Assembly: GCF_019083995.1 (NCBI RefSeq)
Contig: NZ_JAHRCU010000005.1
Coordinates: 186,001-250,000, forward strand
Direction: 5' to 3'
From: Roseococcus sp. SDR
GTDB lineage: Bacteria; Pseudomonadota; Alphaproteobacteria; Acetobacterales; Acetobacteraceae
DNA: 64,000 nucleotides
The notes beneath the pieces were generated by a model that had not been told where the DNA came from, did not search any database, and saw nothing but the letters and a program-made list of their open reading frames with translations. The position numbers and the translations under genes are program-made. Each line of letters begins with the position of its first letter. Position 1 is the first letter of the stretch. Below are positions 35,030-42,963 of this stretch, in pieces.

Positions 35030-36006
35030 GCGGCGGCCTCCAGGAAGGCGCGCAGCCCATCCTCCACCACGCGCGGCTCCAGGTCGCGCAGGATGAAGAC
35101 GAGGCGGCTCGAGCGGTCATCGCCCTCGGGCCAGGATTCCAGCATGCGGGGCGGGTGGAAGCTGTGCTGCACGCCATGCATCACCACGGGGCCCCGCTGG
35201 CCGGCGAGGTTCAGCACGGCCTTCATGCGCAGCATGTGGGCGCCTTGGGTCATCGCCATCATCTCGAGATAGCTGGCCACACCCTCCCAGGGGAGCGGCG
35301 CTTCGAAGCGCAGGCAGAGGGCCCGGATGCGGGAGTCATGCCGATTCACGTCATGGTGGTGGTGATGGTGGTGATGCCCGGCGGCGGCGATCCAGTCGCT
35401 GATCTGCGGCAGCTTGCCATCGGCGGAGAAAGGCCCCGCGTTGATGAGCTGCGCGGCCGACACCTCACCTGTCAGGATGGGCGCCATGGGGTTCAGCGCG
35501 GCGAGGCGCGCGACCAGCGGCGTGGGGTCGGCGAGGTCGGTCTTGGTGATGACGAGGCGGTCCGCGACCGCGGCCTGGCGCAGCGCCTCGGGCTGTTCGT
35601 CCAGCGTGGCCATGCCATGCACGGCGTCCACCAGCGTCACCACGCCATCCAGGCGGTAGTCGCGCAGCAGCAGCGGGTCGCCCATCAGGGTCTGCAGGAT
35701 GGGGGCGGGGTCGGCCAGGCCCGTGGTCTCGATCACGACACGCGCGATGGGCTGGGGGCGGGCGGCCAGGTCCCTGAGCGCGCGGGAAAGGTCGCCCCGG
35801 ATGGTGCAGCAGAGGCAGCCGGCGGCGAGCAGCACCGTGTCCTCGTCCAGGCGTTCCACCAGCAGGTGGTCAAGGCCGATCTCGCCGAATTCATTGATCA
35901 GCACGGCGGTGCCGGCCATCTCGGGCTGGCGGAGCAGCCGGTTGAGCAGCGTGGTCTTGCCGGCGCCGAGGAAGCCGGTGAGCAGGGTGACGGGGATCTG
36001 GTTCAT
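35026..36006 (-). CDS. COG0523 (CobW/Zng-type) metal-chaperone GTPase
   Basis: A 326-residue G3E GTPase. Visible are P-loop GFLGAGKTT (11-19), the metal motif CLCC (64-67), base specificity TKTD (154-157), a run of eight histidines (211-218) and a C-terminal CobW_C domain. COG0523 proteins deliver zinc or cobalt to client enzymes. The His run plus linkage to a Zur-type regulator and hisI points to zinc rather than cobalamin work. It overlaps hisI by four bases. Confidence 0.9.
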   Translation of the reverse strand: MNQIPVTLLTGFLGAGKTTLLNRLLRQPEMAGTAVLINEFGEIGLDHLLVERLDEDTVLLAAGCLCCTIRGDLSRALRDLAARPQPIARVVIETTGLADPAPILQTLMGDPLLLRDYRLDGVVTLVDAVHGMATLDEQPEALRQAAVADRLVITKTDLADPTPLVARLAALNPMAPILTGEVSAAQLINAGPFSADGKLPQISDWIAAAGHHHHHHHHDVNRHDSRIRALCLRFEAPLPWEGVASYLEMMAMTQGAHMLRMKAVLNLAGQRGPVVMHGVQHSFHPPRMLESWPEGDDRSSRLVFILRDLEPRVVEDGLRAFLEAAA

Positions 36007-36428
36007 GTGCCGTAGAGGCTTTCGGGGCTGACGAGCGGGGCCGCGATCTCGGTGAGTTCGCCGCCGCGCGGGGCAAGGAAGAAGCAGTTGCGCCGGCCGG
36101 TGTGGCAGGCCACGCCCTTCTGGTCCACCAGGAGGAGCAGCGTGTCGCCATCGCAGTCGAGGCGGAGATCCACCACGCTCTGCACCTGGCCCGAGCTCTC
36201 GCCCTTGCGCCAGAGGCCGCCGCGGCTGCGGCTGTAGTAGCAGGCGCGGCCGGTGGCGAGTGTCTCGTTCAGGGCTTCCGCATTCATCCAGGCCATCATC
36301 AGCACCTCGCCCGTGTCATGCTGCTGGGCGATGGCGGGCACCAGGCCGCGCTTGTCGAAGCGCACGGCGGCGAGGAGGCGGGCGCGGGCATGCGGATCGG
36401 GGATCGGAAGGGGAGGGGTGCCGGTCAT
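36003..36428 (-). CDS. hisI: Phosphoribosyl-AMP cyclohydrolase
   Basis: Third step of histidine synthesis: hydrolytic opening of the adenine ring of PR-AMP. The 141-residue protein keeps the zinc cysteines with canonical spacing, C92, C108 and C115 (16 and 7 apart), plus Mg-binding DCDGD. It is first gene of an operon with the COG0523 GTPase, away from other his genes and divergent from zur. It is probably a client of that chaperone, or a paralogue kept for zinc limitation. Confidence 0.93.
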   Translation of the reverse strand: MTGTPPLPIPDPHARARLLAAVRFDKRGLVPAIAQQHDTGEVLMMAWMNAEALNETLATGRACYYSRSRGGLWRKGESSGQVQSVVDLRLDCDGDTLLLLVDQKGVACHTGRRNCFFLAPRGGELTEIAAPLVSPESLYGT

Positions 36429-36432
36429 CAGG

Positions 36433-36448
36433 ATGCACTATATGGCAT
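36433..36448. promoter_or_regulatory. Candidate Zur operator between hisI and zur
   Basis: The 44-base divergent gap contains an AT-rich dyad ATGC-ACTATATG-GCAT, the only A/T-rich stretch nearby. Location fits autoregulation and control of the hisI/COG0523 operon. It resembles but does not clearly match known Zur boxes. Confidence 0.4.
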
Positions 36449-36472
36449 TGCGGAACCGCGAGTGAGGCCCCG

Positions 36473-36925
36473 ATGGAGATCGAAGCGACCCTGGACCGAG
36501 CGGCTGAGCAATGCGCGGCGCGCGGGGCGCAGTTGACGCCGTTGCGCCGGCAGGTGCTGCGCCTCGTGCTCGCGGCCGGGCAGCCCATGGGCGCCTATGC
36601 GCTGCTGGACAAGCTGCGGGAGGAGCGCGGCGTGGCCGCCCCGCCCACGGTGTATCGCGCGCTGGATTTCCTGCTGGAGCAGGGGCTGATCCACAAGCTG
36701 GAGCGGCTGAACGCCTTCCTCCCCTGCATCGAGGCCGGCCATGCGCATGCCGGGCATGAGCACCAGCACCAGTTCCTGATCTGCGGCCGGTGCGGCGGCA
36801 CAACGGAGCTGACCGATCATGCCGTGGCCCATGCGCTGGAGGCGGCGGCGGCGCGGGCCGGCTTCAAGCCCGGGCGGATGACGGTGGAGGTGGAGGGCAC
36901 CTGCGCCAAGTGCCAGGCGGGGTAG
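36473..36925 (+). CDS. zur: Fur-family zinc uptake regulator (Zur-type)
   Basis: A 150-residue Fur-fold repressor: winged helix (about 18-80, with PPTVYRALDFLLEQGLIHKLE) and a metal-binding C-terminal domain with His-rich AGHAHAGHEHQHQF and two CXXC pairs (104/107 and 144/147) for structural zinc. The short size, His cluster and divergent hisI/COG0523 operon favour Zur over Fur. Start ATG 36473; an upstream in-frame extension into hisI is rejected. Confidence 0.85.
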   Translation: MEIEATLDRAAEQCAARGAQLTPLRRQVLRLVLAAGQPMGAYALLDKLREERGVAAPPTVYRALDFLLEQGLIHKLERLNAFLPCIEAGHAHAGHEHQHQFLICGRCGGTTELTDHAVAHALEAAAARAGFKPGRMTVEVEGTCAKCQAG

Positions 36926-36928
36926 GGC

Positions 36929-38602
36929 CTACCCCTTCTTGCCAGAGCCCCCCTTGGTGAAGCCGGGCGCCGTCTTCAGCGAATCCACCGTGTCGAAGTC
37001 GCGCAGCACGCCGTCATCGGCGACCTCCACCTCGATCAGCCGGTCGGCATGCTTGCCCACCAGTTGCCGGGCGCCGACATCGCCGGTGATGGCCATCATC
37101 TCGGGCAGGAACTCCCGGCCCCAGAGCACCGGGTTGCCCTGCTTGCCGCGGAAGGTGGGCTGGACGATGGCGCGGCCCTCCTCCGGGTCGAAGGCGGCGA
37201 GAAGCCGGGCCATCACGGCGCCGTCCACCAGCGGCATGTCGCCCAGCGCCACCAGCACGCCCTCGGGCTCGGGCGGCAGGGCGGCGAGGCCGGCCTTGAG
37301 GCTGGCGGAGAGGCCCTCGGCGTAATCCTCGGCATGGACGAACTGGATCGGGCGGCCGGACAGCGCTTCCTCCACCCGCTCGCGCTCATGCCCGGTGACC
37401 ACGAGGACGGGCCGCACGCCGGAGGCGATGACGTTGTCCACCACGCGCGTCACCATCGCGACGCCTTGGGAATCAGCCACCAGCAGCTTGTTGAGGGGCG
37501 CCATGCGGCGCGAGCGGCCGGCGGCCAGCACCAGGCCCGCCACCTGGCGCGGGCGGCGCGGCGCATTGGCCACGGGGGCTGATTGCGGCGCCTTGGCGCG
37601 GGGCAGGGGCCGTGTCTCGATCTCCTTCAGAAGGCCGCCGACACCCATGCCCATCACGTCCCGCGCGCGGACGGAGAGCCCGGCGAAGAGGCGCTGCAAG
37701 ACCCAGTCGAAGCCGTTGAGCTTGGGGCTCCGCGCGCAGCCGGGCAGGACCATGGCCGGCACTTCGCTCCCCATGGGGCCCACCGCGCCCAAGCAGATGA
37801 GGTTCCCCGGGTCCACCGGCATGCCGAAATGCTCGATGCGTCCGCCCGCCTTCACGATGGCGGCGGGCCCGACATCGCGCCGGTCCACGGTCGCCGAGGC
37901 GCCGGCGATGAGCAGCATCTCCGCCCCCTGGCGCAGCAGGCGGCGCAGGGCTTCGGCCGTGGCACCCGTCTCGTGGCGCACACGCTCCACCGGCAGCAAC
38001 CGGCCCATCAGCGCCTCGATGCGGGCACCCGTGACCTCGACAGCGCCTTCCATCACGCTTTCCTTCACGCCGGGCAGTTCGGTGAGCACGAGGCCCACCT
38101 TGAGCGGGCGGAAGGGATGCAGCGTCAGCAGCGGTTGCTGCCGCAGCAGCACCTCGGCCACGCCCAGGGCGGGGCCCGGCACGGCGAAGGGGATGATCTT
38201 CAGCGTGGCCAGCATCTCCTTGGGCTGGACCACGCTGAAATTGGGCAGCGTCGCCAGCGTGATGCTTTCATCCAGCGCGTTCAGCCGATCGACCAGCGCG
38301 GCATCCACGGTGAGCAGGCCGGTGGTCTCGGCCAGCAGGTTCACGCGCCCCGTGGCGGCCCGGCTGCGGGCGATGAGGGGGGAGAGCAGGGCATCGGCCA
38401 GGCGGCTGGCCGCTTCATCTTCCGGCACGTCACCCTGGCCGAGGCGCGCCGCGATCACCTCGCCGTGATTGGCGGCCCGCAGGGCGGCCACGGCATCGGC
38501 GTCCAGCACCGTGCCCTTCTTCAGCACGCGATCCTTCAGGCGGACACTATGCGCGAGGATGGCGCCCTCGGCCTCGTCCAGCGGGGTTGGGCCGAAGATC
38601 AA
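36929..38602 (-). CDS. Molybdopterin-binding (MoeA-like) / MobA-like nucleotidyltransferase fusion
   Basis: A 557-residue two-part protein. Residues about 1-340 are a MoCF-biosynthesis-type domain (for example GAEMLLIAGASATVDRRDVGP). After a Pro/Ala-rich linker, about 355-545 is a MobA/MocA-like transferase with GLVLAAGRSRRMAPLNKLL, DMPLVDGAV and GKQGNPVLW. MocA-type enzymes make the cytidylylated molybdopterin used by xanthine-dehydrogenase-family hydroxylases. It overlaps the XdhC-like gene by four bases, fitting a maturation role. Confidence 0.85.
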   Translation of the reverse strand: MIFGPTPLDEAEGAILAHSVRLKDRVLKKGTVLDADAVAALRAANHGEVIAARLGQGDVPEDEAASRLADALLSPLIARSRAATGRVNLLAETTGLLTVDAALVDRLNALDESITLATLPNFSVVQPKEMLATLKIIPFAVPGPALGVAEVLLRQQPLLTLHPFRPLKVGLVLTELPGVKESVMEGAVEVTGARIEALMGRLLPVERVRHETGATAEALRRLLRQGAEMLLIAGASATVDRRDVGPAAIVKAGGRIEHFGMPVDPGNLICLGAVGPMGSEVPAMVLPGCARSPKLNGFDWVLQRLFAGLSVRARDVMGMGVGGLLKEIETRPLPRAKAPQSAPVANAPRRPRQVAGLVLAAGRSRRMAPLNKLLVADSQGVAMVTRVVDNVIASGVRPVLVVTGHERERVEEALSGRPIQFVHAEDYAEGLSASLKAGLAALPPEPEGVLVALGDMPLVDGAVMARLLAAFDPEEGRAIVQPTFRGKQGNPVLWGREFLPEMMAITGDVGARQLVGKHADRLIEVEVADDGVLRDFDTVDSLKTAPGFTKGGSGKKG

Positions 38603-39288
38603 GCCTTTGCCCCCTTTTGGCCGCGCCGCCGCGCCACGATCTGCGCGATGATGGAAAGCGCGATCTCGGGCGCCGTCACCGCGCCGATATCGAGGCCCAC
38701 GGGGGCCGCGATGCGCGCGATGGCAGCCTCGTCATGGCCGAGTTCCCTCAGCCGCTCGACACGCTTCGCGTGCGTCCGCTTGCTGCCGAGCGCGCCGATG
38801 TAGAAGGCCGGGCTCTTCAGCGCGACATCGAGGGCCGGGTCGTCGAGCTTGGGGTCATGCGTCAGCGTGACCACGGCCGTGCGGGCATCGGGCGCAAGCG
38901 CGGCCATCGCCTCGTCCGGCCAGTCATGGTTCAGCGTCACGCCCGGGAAGCGTTCCTCCGTCGCGAAGCTGCCGCGCGGGTCGATGACGGTCACCGCGAA
39001 GCCCATGGCCGCACCCAGCGGCGCCAGCGCCTGCCCCGCATGGACCGCGCCCACGATGATGAGGCGCAGCGGCGGGTTGAAAGGCTGGATGAACCAGCTC
39101 TCGCCATCCTGCGCCAGCGTCGCCGTCCGGTCGGAGTTCAGCGCCTGCTGCGCGGCATCGGCCAGGGCGCCGGGCAGCGCATCCTCGGGCCAGAGATGCT
39201 GCTCTCCATCGGAAAGCCGCGTCAGCAGCACGACGGAGCGCTGCGCGGCGCGTGCCGCCTGCAGGCGGGAGAGAAGTTCCGGTGTCAT
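38599..39288 (-). CDS. XdhC-family protein, Rossmann (C-terminal) domain only
   Basis: A 229-residue protein with the XdhC Rossmann domain (LRLIIVGAVHAGQALAPLGA, VTLTHDPKLDDPAL, YIGALGSKRTHAKR). XdhC proteins bind molybdenum cofactor, promote its sulfuration and insert it into xanthine-dehydrogenase-type enzymes. Here the N-terminal XdhC/CoxI domain is a separate gene just upstream with a four-base overlap, as in coxF/coxI-like loci. Confidence 0.85.
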   Translation of the reverse strand: MTPELLSRLQAARAAQRSVVLLTRLSDGEQHLWPEDALPGALADAAQQALNSDRTATLAQDGESWFIQPFNPPLRLIIVGAVHAGQALAPLGAAMGFAVTVIDPRGSFATEERFPGVTLNHDWPDEAMAALAPDARTAVVTLTHDPKLDDPALDVALKSPAFYIGALGSKRTHAKRVERLRELGHDEAAIARIAAPVGLDIGAVTAPEIALSIIAQIVARRRGQKGAKA

Positions 39289-39599
39289 CCGAGCTTTTCC
39301 ACGAAGACCTTGAGCTTGCCGCCGCAGGCCAGGCCCACCTCCCAGGCGCGCTCATCCGAGATGCCGAAATCGAGCAGTTGCGGCTTGCCGTCGCGCATGG
39401 CCTGCATCGCGACATCGGCGACGGCGCCCTCGATGCAGCCGCCCGAGACGGAGCCCGCCATGCGGCCCGAGGCGGTGATGGCCAGCATGGAGCCGGCCGG
39501 GCGCGGGCTGCTGCCCCAGGTCTCCACCACCGTTGCCAGGGCCACTTGTTCGCCGGCTGCGGCCCATTCGGCGGCGGTGGTCAGGATATCCTCGCTCAT
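39285..39599 (-). CDS. XdhC/CoxI N-terminal domain protein
   Basis: A 104-residue protein carrying only the XdhC/CoxI domain: ALATVVETWGSSPRPAGSML and the signature GSVSGGCIEGAV, whose Cys takes part in cofactor handling in XdhC. It is encoded separately from the Rossmann half, overlapping it and coxE by four bases each. Confidence 0.87.
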   Translation of the reverse strand: MSEDILTTAAEWAAAGEQVALATVVETWGSSPRPAGSMLAITASGRMAGSVSGGCIEGAVADVAMQAMRDGKPQLLDFGISDERAWEVGLACGGKLKVFVEKLG

Positions 39600-40801
39600 C
39601 GGCGCTTCCTCTCTCCCAAGGCCTCGATCAGCTCGCGCAGGCTCGCGAGGTTATGGACCGGGCGGAATTCGTGGACATGCGGCAGCATGGCCTTGATGCC
39701 CTGGGATTTGGGTTGGAACCCGGCATATCTCAACAGGGGGTTCAGCCAGATCAGCCGCCGGCAGGAGCGTTTCAGCCGGTCGGTCGCTTCGGCGAGGCCC
39801 CGCCCGCCCTCGCGGTCGAGGCCGTCGGTGATCAGCAGAACCACCGCACCCTGGCCCAGCACGCGTCGGCCCCAGTCATGGTTGAAGCGTTCCAGCGCCT
39901 CGCCGATGCGCGTGCCGCCGGACCAGTCGGGCACCATGTGCGAGACCATCTCGAAGGCGATCTCCGGGTCGCGGTGCTTGAGCTGGCGCGTGATGTTGGA
40001 GAGCCGCGTGCCGAACAGGAAGGAATGCACGCGCTCACGGTCATTGGTGACCGCATGCAGGAAGTGCAGCAGGACCTGGGCGTAGCGCGCCATGCTGCCC
40101 GAGATGTCGCAGATGGCGACGAGCGGCGGCGGGCGGGTGATGCGGCGGCGGCGCAGGATGCTCCGGAACTCGCCGCCCTGGCGGGTGGTGGCGCGCAGCG
40201 TCGCGCGCATGTCCACGCGGGGGCCGAGGGGGTCGGTGCGGAAGCGTCGGGTGGGGCGCTCATCCAGCGGCAGGACGAGGCGGCGGATCTCCTGCTTGGC
40301 GGCGGCGATCTCGGTGGCGCTCATCGCCTCGAAATCCATGGTCTGCAGGCGTTCGCGCTCGGAGACGGTCATCGCCGCGTCGAGCTGACGGGGCTGCTCC
40401 TCCGGCTTGGGCGGCGGAGGCTTGGGGCGGTCACCCGCCATGGCCTCCGCGATGCGCCGGCCGCCGGGCTTGGACTTCTCCTCGGGCTTCTGCGCCTCCA
40501 TCAGGGCAAAGGCCGCCGCGGCGGCCGCGCGCTCCGGATCACGCCAGAAGAGGTCGAAGGCGGCGTCGAAGATCTCGGCCTGCTCGTGGCGGCGGAGCAG
40601 CGTGGCCTTCAGCGCCGCGCGGACGCTGGCCTTGTCGCCGAGTTCGATGAGTGTCAGCGCCTCGGCCGCCCCCAGCGCATCGCCGGGGCCGACCTGCATC
40701 CCCGCCCGCCGCAGGAGGCGCACGAAGGCGAGCAGGTTGGGCGCCAGCGCCGCCGATGCCTCGACGGAACGTTCCGCACCCCTTGCGCCTGGAATCATCA
40801 C
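39596..40801 (-). CDS. coxE: CoxE-like VWA-domain protein
   Basis: A 401-residue protein with a C-terminal VWA domain containing MIDAS CDISGSMARYA. CoxE works with the AAA+ ATPase CoxD in posttranslational formation of the [CuSMoO2] site of CO dehydrogenase, and homologues serve other molybdenum hydroxylases. The start is GTG 40801, or ATG 40798 next to it. It follows the secreted-protein gene divergently and is separated by it from coxD. Confidence 0.85.
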   Translation of the reverse strand: MMIPGARGAERSVEASAALAPNLLAFVRLLRRAGMQVGPGDALGAAEALTLIELGDKASVRAALKATLLRRHEQAEIFDAAFDLFWRDPERAAAAAAFALMEAQKPEEKSKPGGRRIAEAMAGDRPKPPPPKPEEQPRQLDAAMTVSERERLQTMDFEAMSATEIAAAKQEIRRLVLPLDERPTRRFRTDPLGPRVDMRATLRATTRQGGEFRSILRRRRITRPPPLVAICDISGSMARYAQVLLHFLHAVTNDRERVHSFLFGTRLSNITRQLKHRDPEIAFEMVSHMVPDWSGGTRIGEALERFNHDWGRRVLGQGAVVLLITDGLDREGGRGLAEATDRLKRSCRRLIWLNPLLRYAGFQPKSQGIKAMLPHVHEFRPVHNLASLRELIEALGERKRR

Positions 40802-40835
40802 GGCCCTAGGCTCCGCTCAAGGTTGAGGAGCCAAC

Positions 40836-41318
40836 ATGAAAACTGTTCTGTCCGCGCTCGGTGCAGCGCTGCTGTCCTGCGCCCTGATGGCGCCCACCGC
40901 CCAGGCCCAGCGCCGCGACGAGAAGGTCGGCCGCGTCGGCAATGTGGATATCGTGCGCGTCTGGGAGGGTGGGCGCTTCGACCGCTGCTACGGCCTGGTG
41001 CCAGGCATCGAGGGCGGCTTCCGCGTCTTCTGGAATGTGGGGCGCAACTACATCATCACCGCACCCGGCGTCGGCACCGGGCAGGCGCTGGCGGTCGCGG
41101 TCACCACGCCGCGCGGCATGGTCCAGACGCGCGGCCAGATCGCGGGCGGGCGCACCGTCGTCACCCTCAACAACCAGGAGGCGCAGCAGATCATGTCCCT
41201 GCGCGGCCGCTTCGAGGTGGATGTGCAAGGGACGATCTTTCCCTACCAGCTTCAAGGCACGACGATGGAGCAGGTTTTCGTCGCGGTCGAGAACTGCGCC
41301 CATCGGAACCGGACCTAG
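40836..41318 (+). CDS. Secreted protein of unknown function
   Basis: A 160-residue product with a clear signal peptide (MKTVLSALGAALLSCALM, cleavage after AQA) and a beta-rich mature part with two cysteines (in RFDRCYGL and VENCAHRN) that could form a disulfide. No family is recognised. GAGG lies ahead of the ATG. It is inserted on the opposite strand between coxE and coxD, so it divides an otherwise co-directional gene set. Confidence 0.75.
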   Translation: MKTVLSALGAALLSCALMAPTAQAQRRDEKVGRVGNVDIVRVWEGGRFDRCYGLVPGIEGGFRVFWNVGRNYIITAPGVGTGQALAVAVTTPRGMVQTRGQIAGGRTVVTLNNQEAQQIMSLRGRFEVDVQGTIFPYQLQGTTMEQVFVAVENCAHRNRT

Positions 41319-41332
41319 CCCGGCGGCCCCCG

Positions 41333-42223
41333 TCACGCGGGGGCGCGGCTTTCCTCGATCAGGCGCGCCGCCTCCTCGCCCTTCAGCTTGGCGATGTCGT
41401 CCTGGTATTTGAGCAGGACGCCGAGCGTCGCATCCACCGAAGCCGGCTCCAGCTCGCGCGCGTTGAGCGCCGAGAGGGCGTTGGCCCAGTCGATGGTCTC
41501 GGCCACGCCGGGCAGCTTGAAGTAGTCGCCCTCACGCAGCTTCTGCACGAAGGCGACGACCTGGGCCGAGAGCGTCTCGGCCACCTGGGGCGCGCGGAGC
41601 GCCAGGATGGCGCGCTCCCGCGCCGCATCGGGGTAGTCCACCCAGTGGTAGAGGCAGCGCCGGCGGATGGCGTCATGCACCTCGCGCGTGCGGTTCGAGG
41701 TGATGATCACGACCGGCGGCGTCGCCGCGCGCAAGGTCCCGAGTTCGGGCACGGTGATCTGGAAATCGGCCAGGACCTCGAGCAGGAAGGCCTCGAAGGG
41801 CTCATCCGCGCGGTCCAGCTCATCGATCAGCAGGACGGCGGGCTCACCTTCGAGCGCCTGGAGCAGCGGGCGCGATTCGAGATAGCGCCGGTCATAGATC
41901 GAGCGCTCGATATCCGCGACATTCCCCGCGACCTCCGCCAGGCGGATGGCCATGAGCTGGCGCGCATGGTTCCACTCATAGGCCGCGGCCGAGAGATCGA
42001 GCCCGTCATAGCATTGCAGCCGCACCAGCTTGCGCGGGAGCTGCGCCGCCAGGACCTTGGCGATCTCCGTCTTGCCGGTGCCGGGCTCCCCTTCCAGGAA
42101 GAGGGGCCGGCCCATGCGCAGCGCCAGATGGACCGTGGTGGCGAGGGCCGTATCCGCGACATAGCCGCCCGCCGCGAGCAGCCCCGCGGTGGCCGCCACG
42201 TCGGCGGGCAGGTTCTGGCTCAC
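41333..42223 (-). CDS. coxD: CoxD-like MoxR-family AAA+ ATPase
   Basis: A 296-residue AAA+ chaperone with Walker A EGEPGTGKTEIAKVLA, Walker B AVLLIDELDRADEPFEAFL and sensor TSNRTREVHDA. I start at GTG 42223 (VSQNLPADVAATAGLL), which overlaps the coxG stop as GTGA and gives the usual N-terminus; ATG 42253 would extend back into coxG. It partners the VWA protein CoxE. Confidence 0.87.
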   Translation of the reverse strand: MSQNLPADVAATAGLLAAGGYVADTALATTVHLALRMGRPLFLEGEPGTGKTEIAKVLAAQLPRKLVRLQCYDGLDLSAAAYEWNHARQLMAIRLAEVAGNVADIERSIYDRRYLESRPLLQALEGEPAVLLIDELDRADEPFEAFLLEVLADFQITVPELGTLRAATPPVVIITSNRTREVHDAIRRRCLYHWVDYPDAARERAILALRAPQVAETLSAQVVAFVQKLREGDYFKLPGVAETIDWANALSALNARELEPASVDATLGVLLKYQDDIAKLKGEEAARLIEESRAPA

Positions 42224-42825
42224 GTGGAGAGGAAGATCAGGTAGAGCACCCAAAGCATCGCGCCGCTGCCGAGCCAGAAGAAGAGAGGCATGCCCATGAA
42301 CTCCGTGGGGATGAGAGAGAAGATGGAAAGCGCGGCCGGCGCGGGGGCCGGGGCGGGTGCGGTGCCGGGTGCCGCGTCAGCCTTCGGGGCCAGGCTTGCC
42401 GCGAAGCGGTCGAAGAACTGGTCGGCCATCTGCTTGGCGGTGCTGTCGATCAGGCGGGCGCCGAGCTGCGCCATCTTGCCGCCGACCTGCGCCTTCACGC
42501 TGTATTTCAGCAGGGTCTCGGTGGGGCTCACCGCCTCCAGCGCCACATCCGCGCCGCCCTTGGCGAAGCCCATGGCACCGCCATTGCCCTCGCCGCTGAT
42601 GGTATAGCTGGCGGGCGGGTTGAGGTTCTCAAGCTTCACCTTGGCCGAGAACTTCGCCGCCATGGGGCCGATCTTGATGGCGAGCTTCGCCGTCAGCTCG
42701 GTGTCCGAGAGCTTTTCAATGGATTCGCAGCCGGGAATGGCGGCCTTCAGCGCCTCGGGGTCGTTCAGCGCTTGCCAGACCAGCTCGCGCGGCGCGGCAA
42801 TCTGCCGCTCGCCATGCATTTCCAT
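42220..42825 (-). CDS. coxG: CoxG-like SRPBCC protein with C-terminal membrane anchor
   Basis: A 201-residue protein. Residues 1-150 are a SRPBCC/START-like domain (MHGERQIAAPRELVWQALNDPEALKAAIPGC in two parts). A Pro/Ala linker follows, then one C-terminal helix (about 178-198, FFWLGSGAMLWVLYLIF). CoxG helps recruit molybdenum hydroxylases to the membrane. Start ATG 42825. First gene of the maturation set in its transcription direction. Confidence 0.88.
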   Translation of the reverse strand: MEMHGERQIAAPRELVWQALNDPEALKAAIPGCESIEKLSDTELTAKLAIKIGPMAAKFSAKVKLENLNPPASYTISGEGNGGAMGFAKGGADVALEAVSPTETLLKYSVKAQVGGKMAQLGARLIDSTAKQMADQFFDRFAASLAPKADAAPGTAPAPAPAPAALSIFSLIPTEFMGMPLFFWLGSGAMLWVLYLIFLST

Positions 42826-42843
42826 GTGGATACTCCGCCAATT

Positions 42844-42862
42844 CGCCCCGTTATTAGGGGCG
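42844..42862. repeat. Small hairpin upstream of coxG
   Basis: Inverted repeat CGCCCC (42844-42849) / GGGGCG (42857-42862) with a seven-base A/T-rich loop, in the 138-base divergent gap between coxG and the transporter gene. The gap holds no gene; promoters for both directions should lie here, but I cannot place them. Confidence 0.35.
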
Positions 42863-42963
42863 GGGGGGCCGGCGCGCAAACCCCCCTCCCGTGCTCCCTT
42901 CGCCAATTGACGGCGCCCGGCAATCCGGGAAAAGACCTTAACGGTCCTGACGGGAGCTTCATC

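Noticed and set aside
36003-36428. hisI as a zinc-independent substitute isoenzyme
   Set aside because: All three zinc cysteines (C92, C108, C115) and their spacing are retained, so it is a normal zinc enzyme and more likely a chaperone client.
39533-42244. Open frame of 903 codons on the plus strand
   Set aside because: Antisense to coxE and coxD and spans the real secreted-protein gene in another frame.
42826-42963. TTGACG hexamer in the coxG-transporter gap as a promoter
   Set aside because: No -10 element at an acceptable distance could be seen in either direction.
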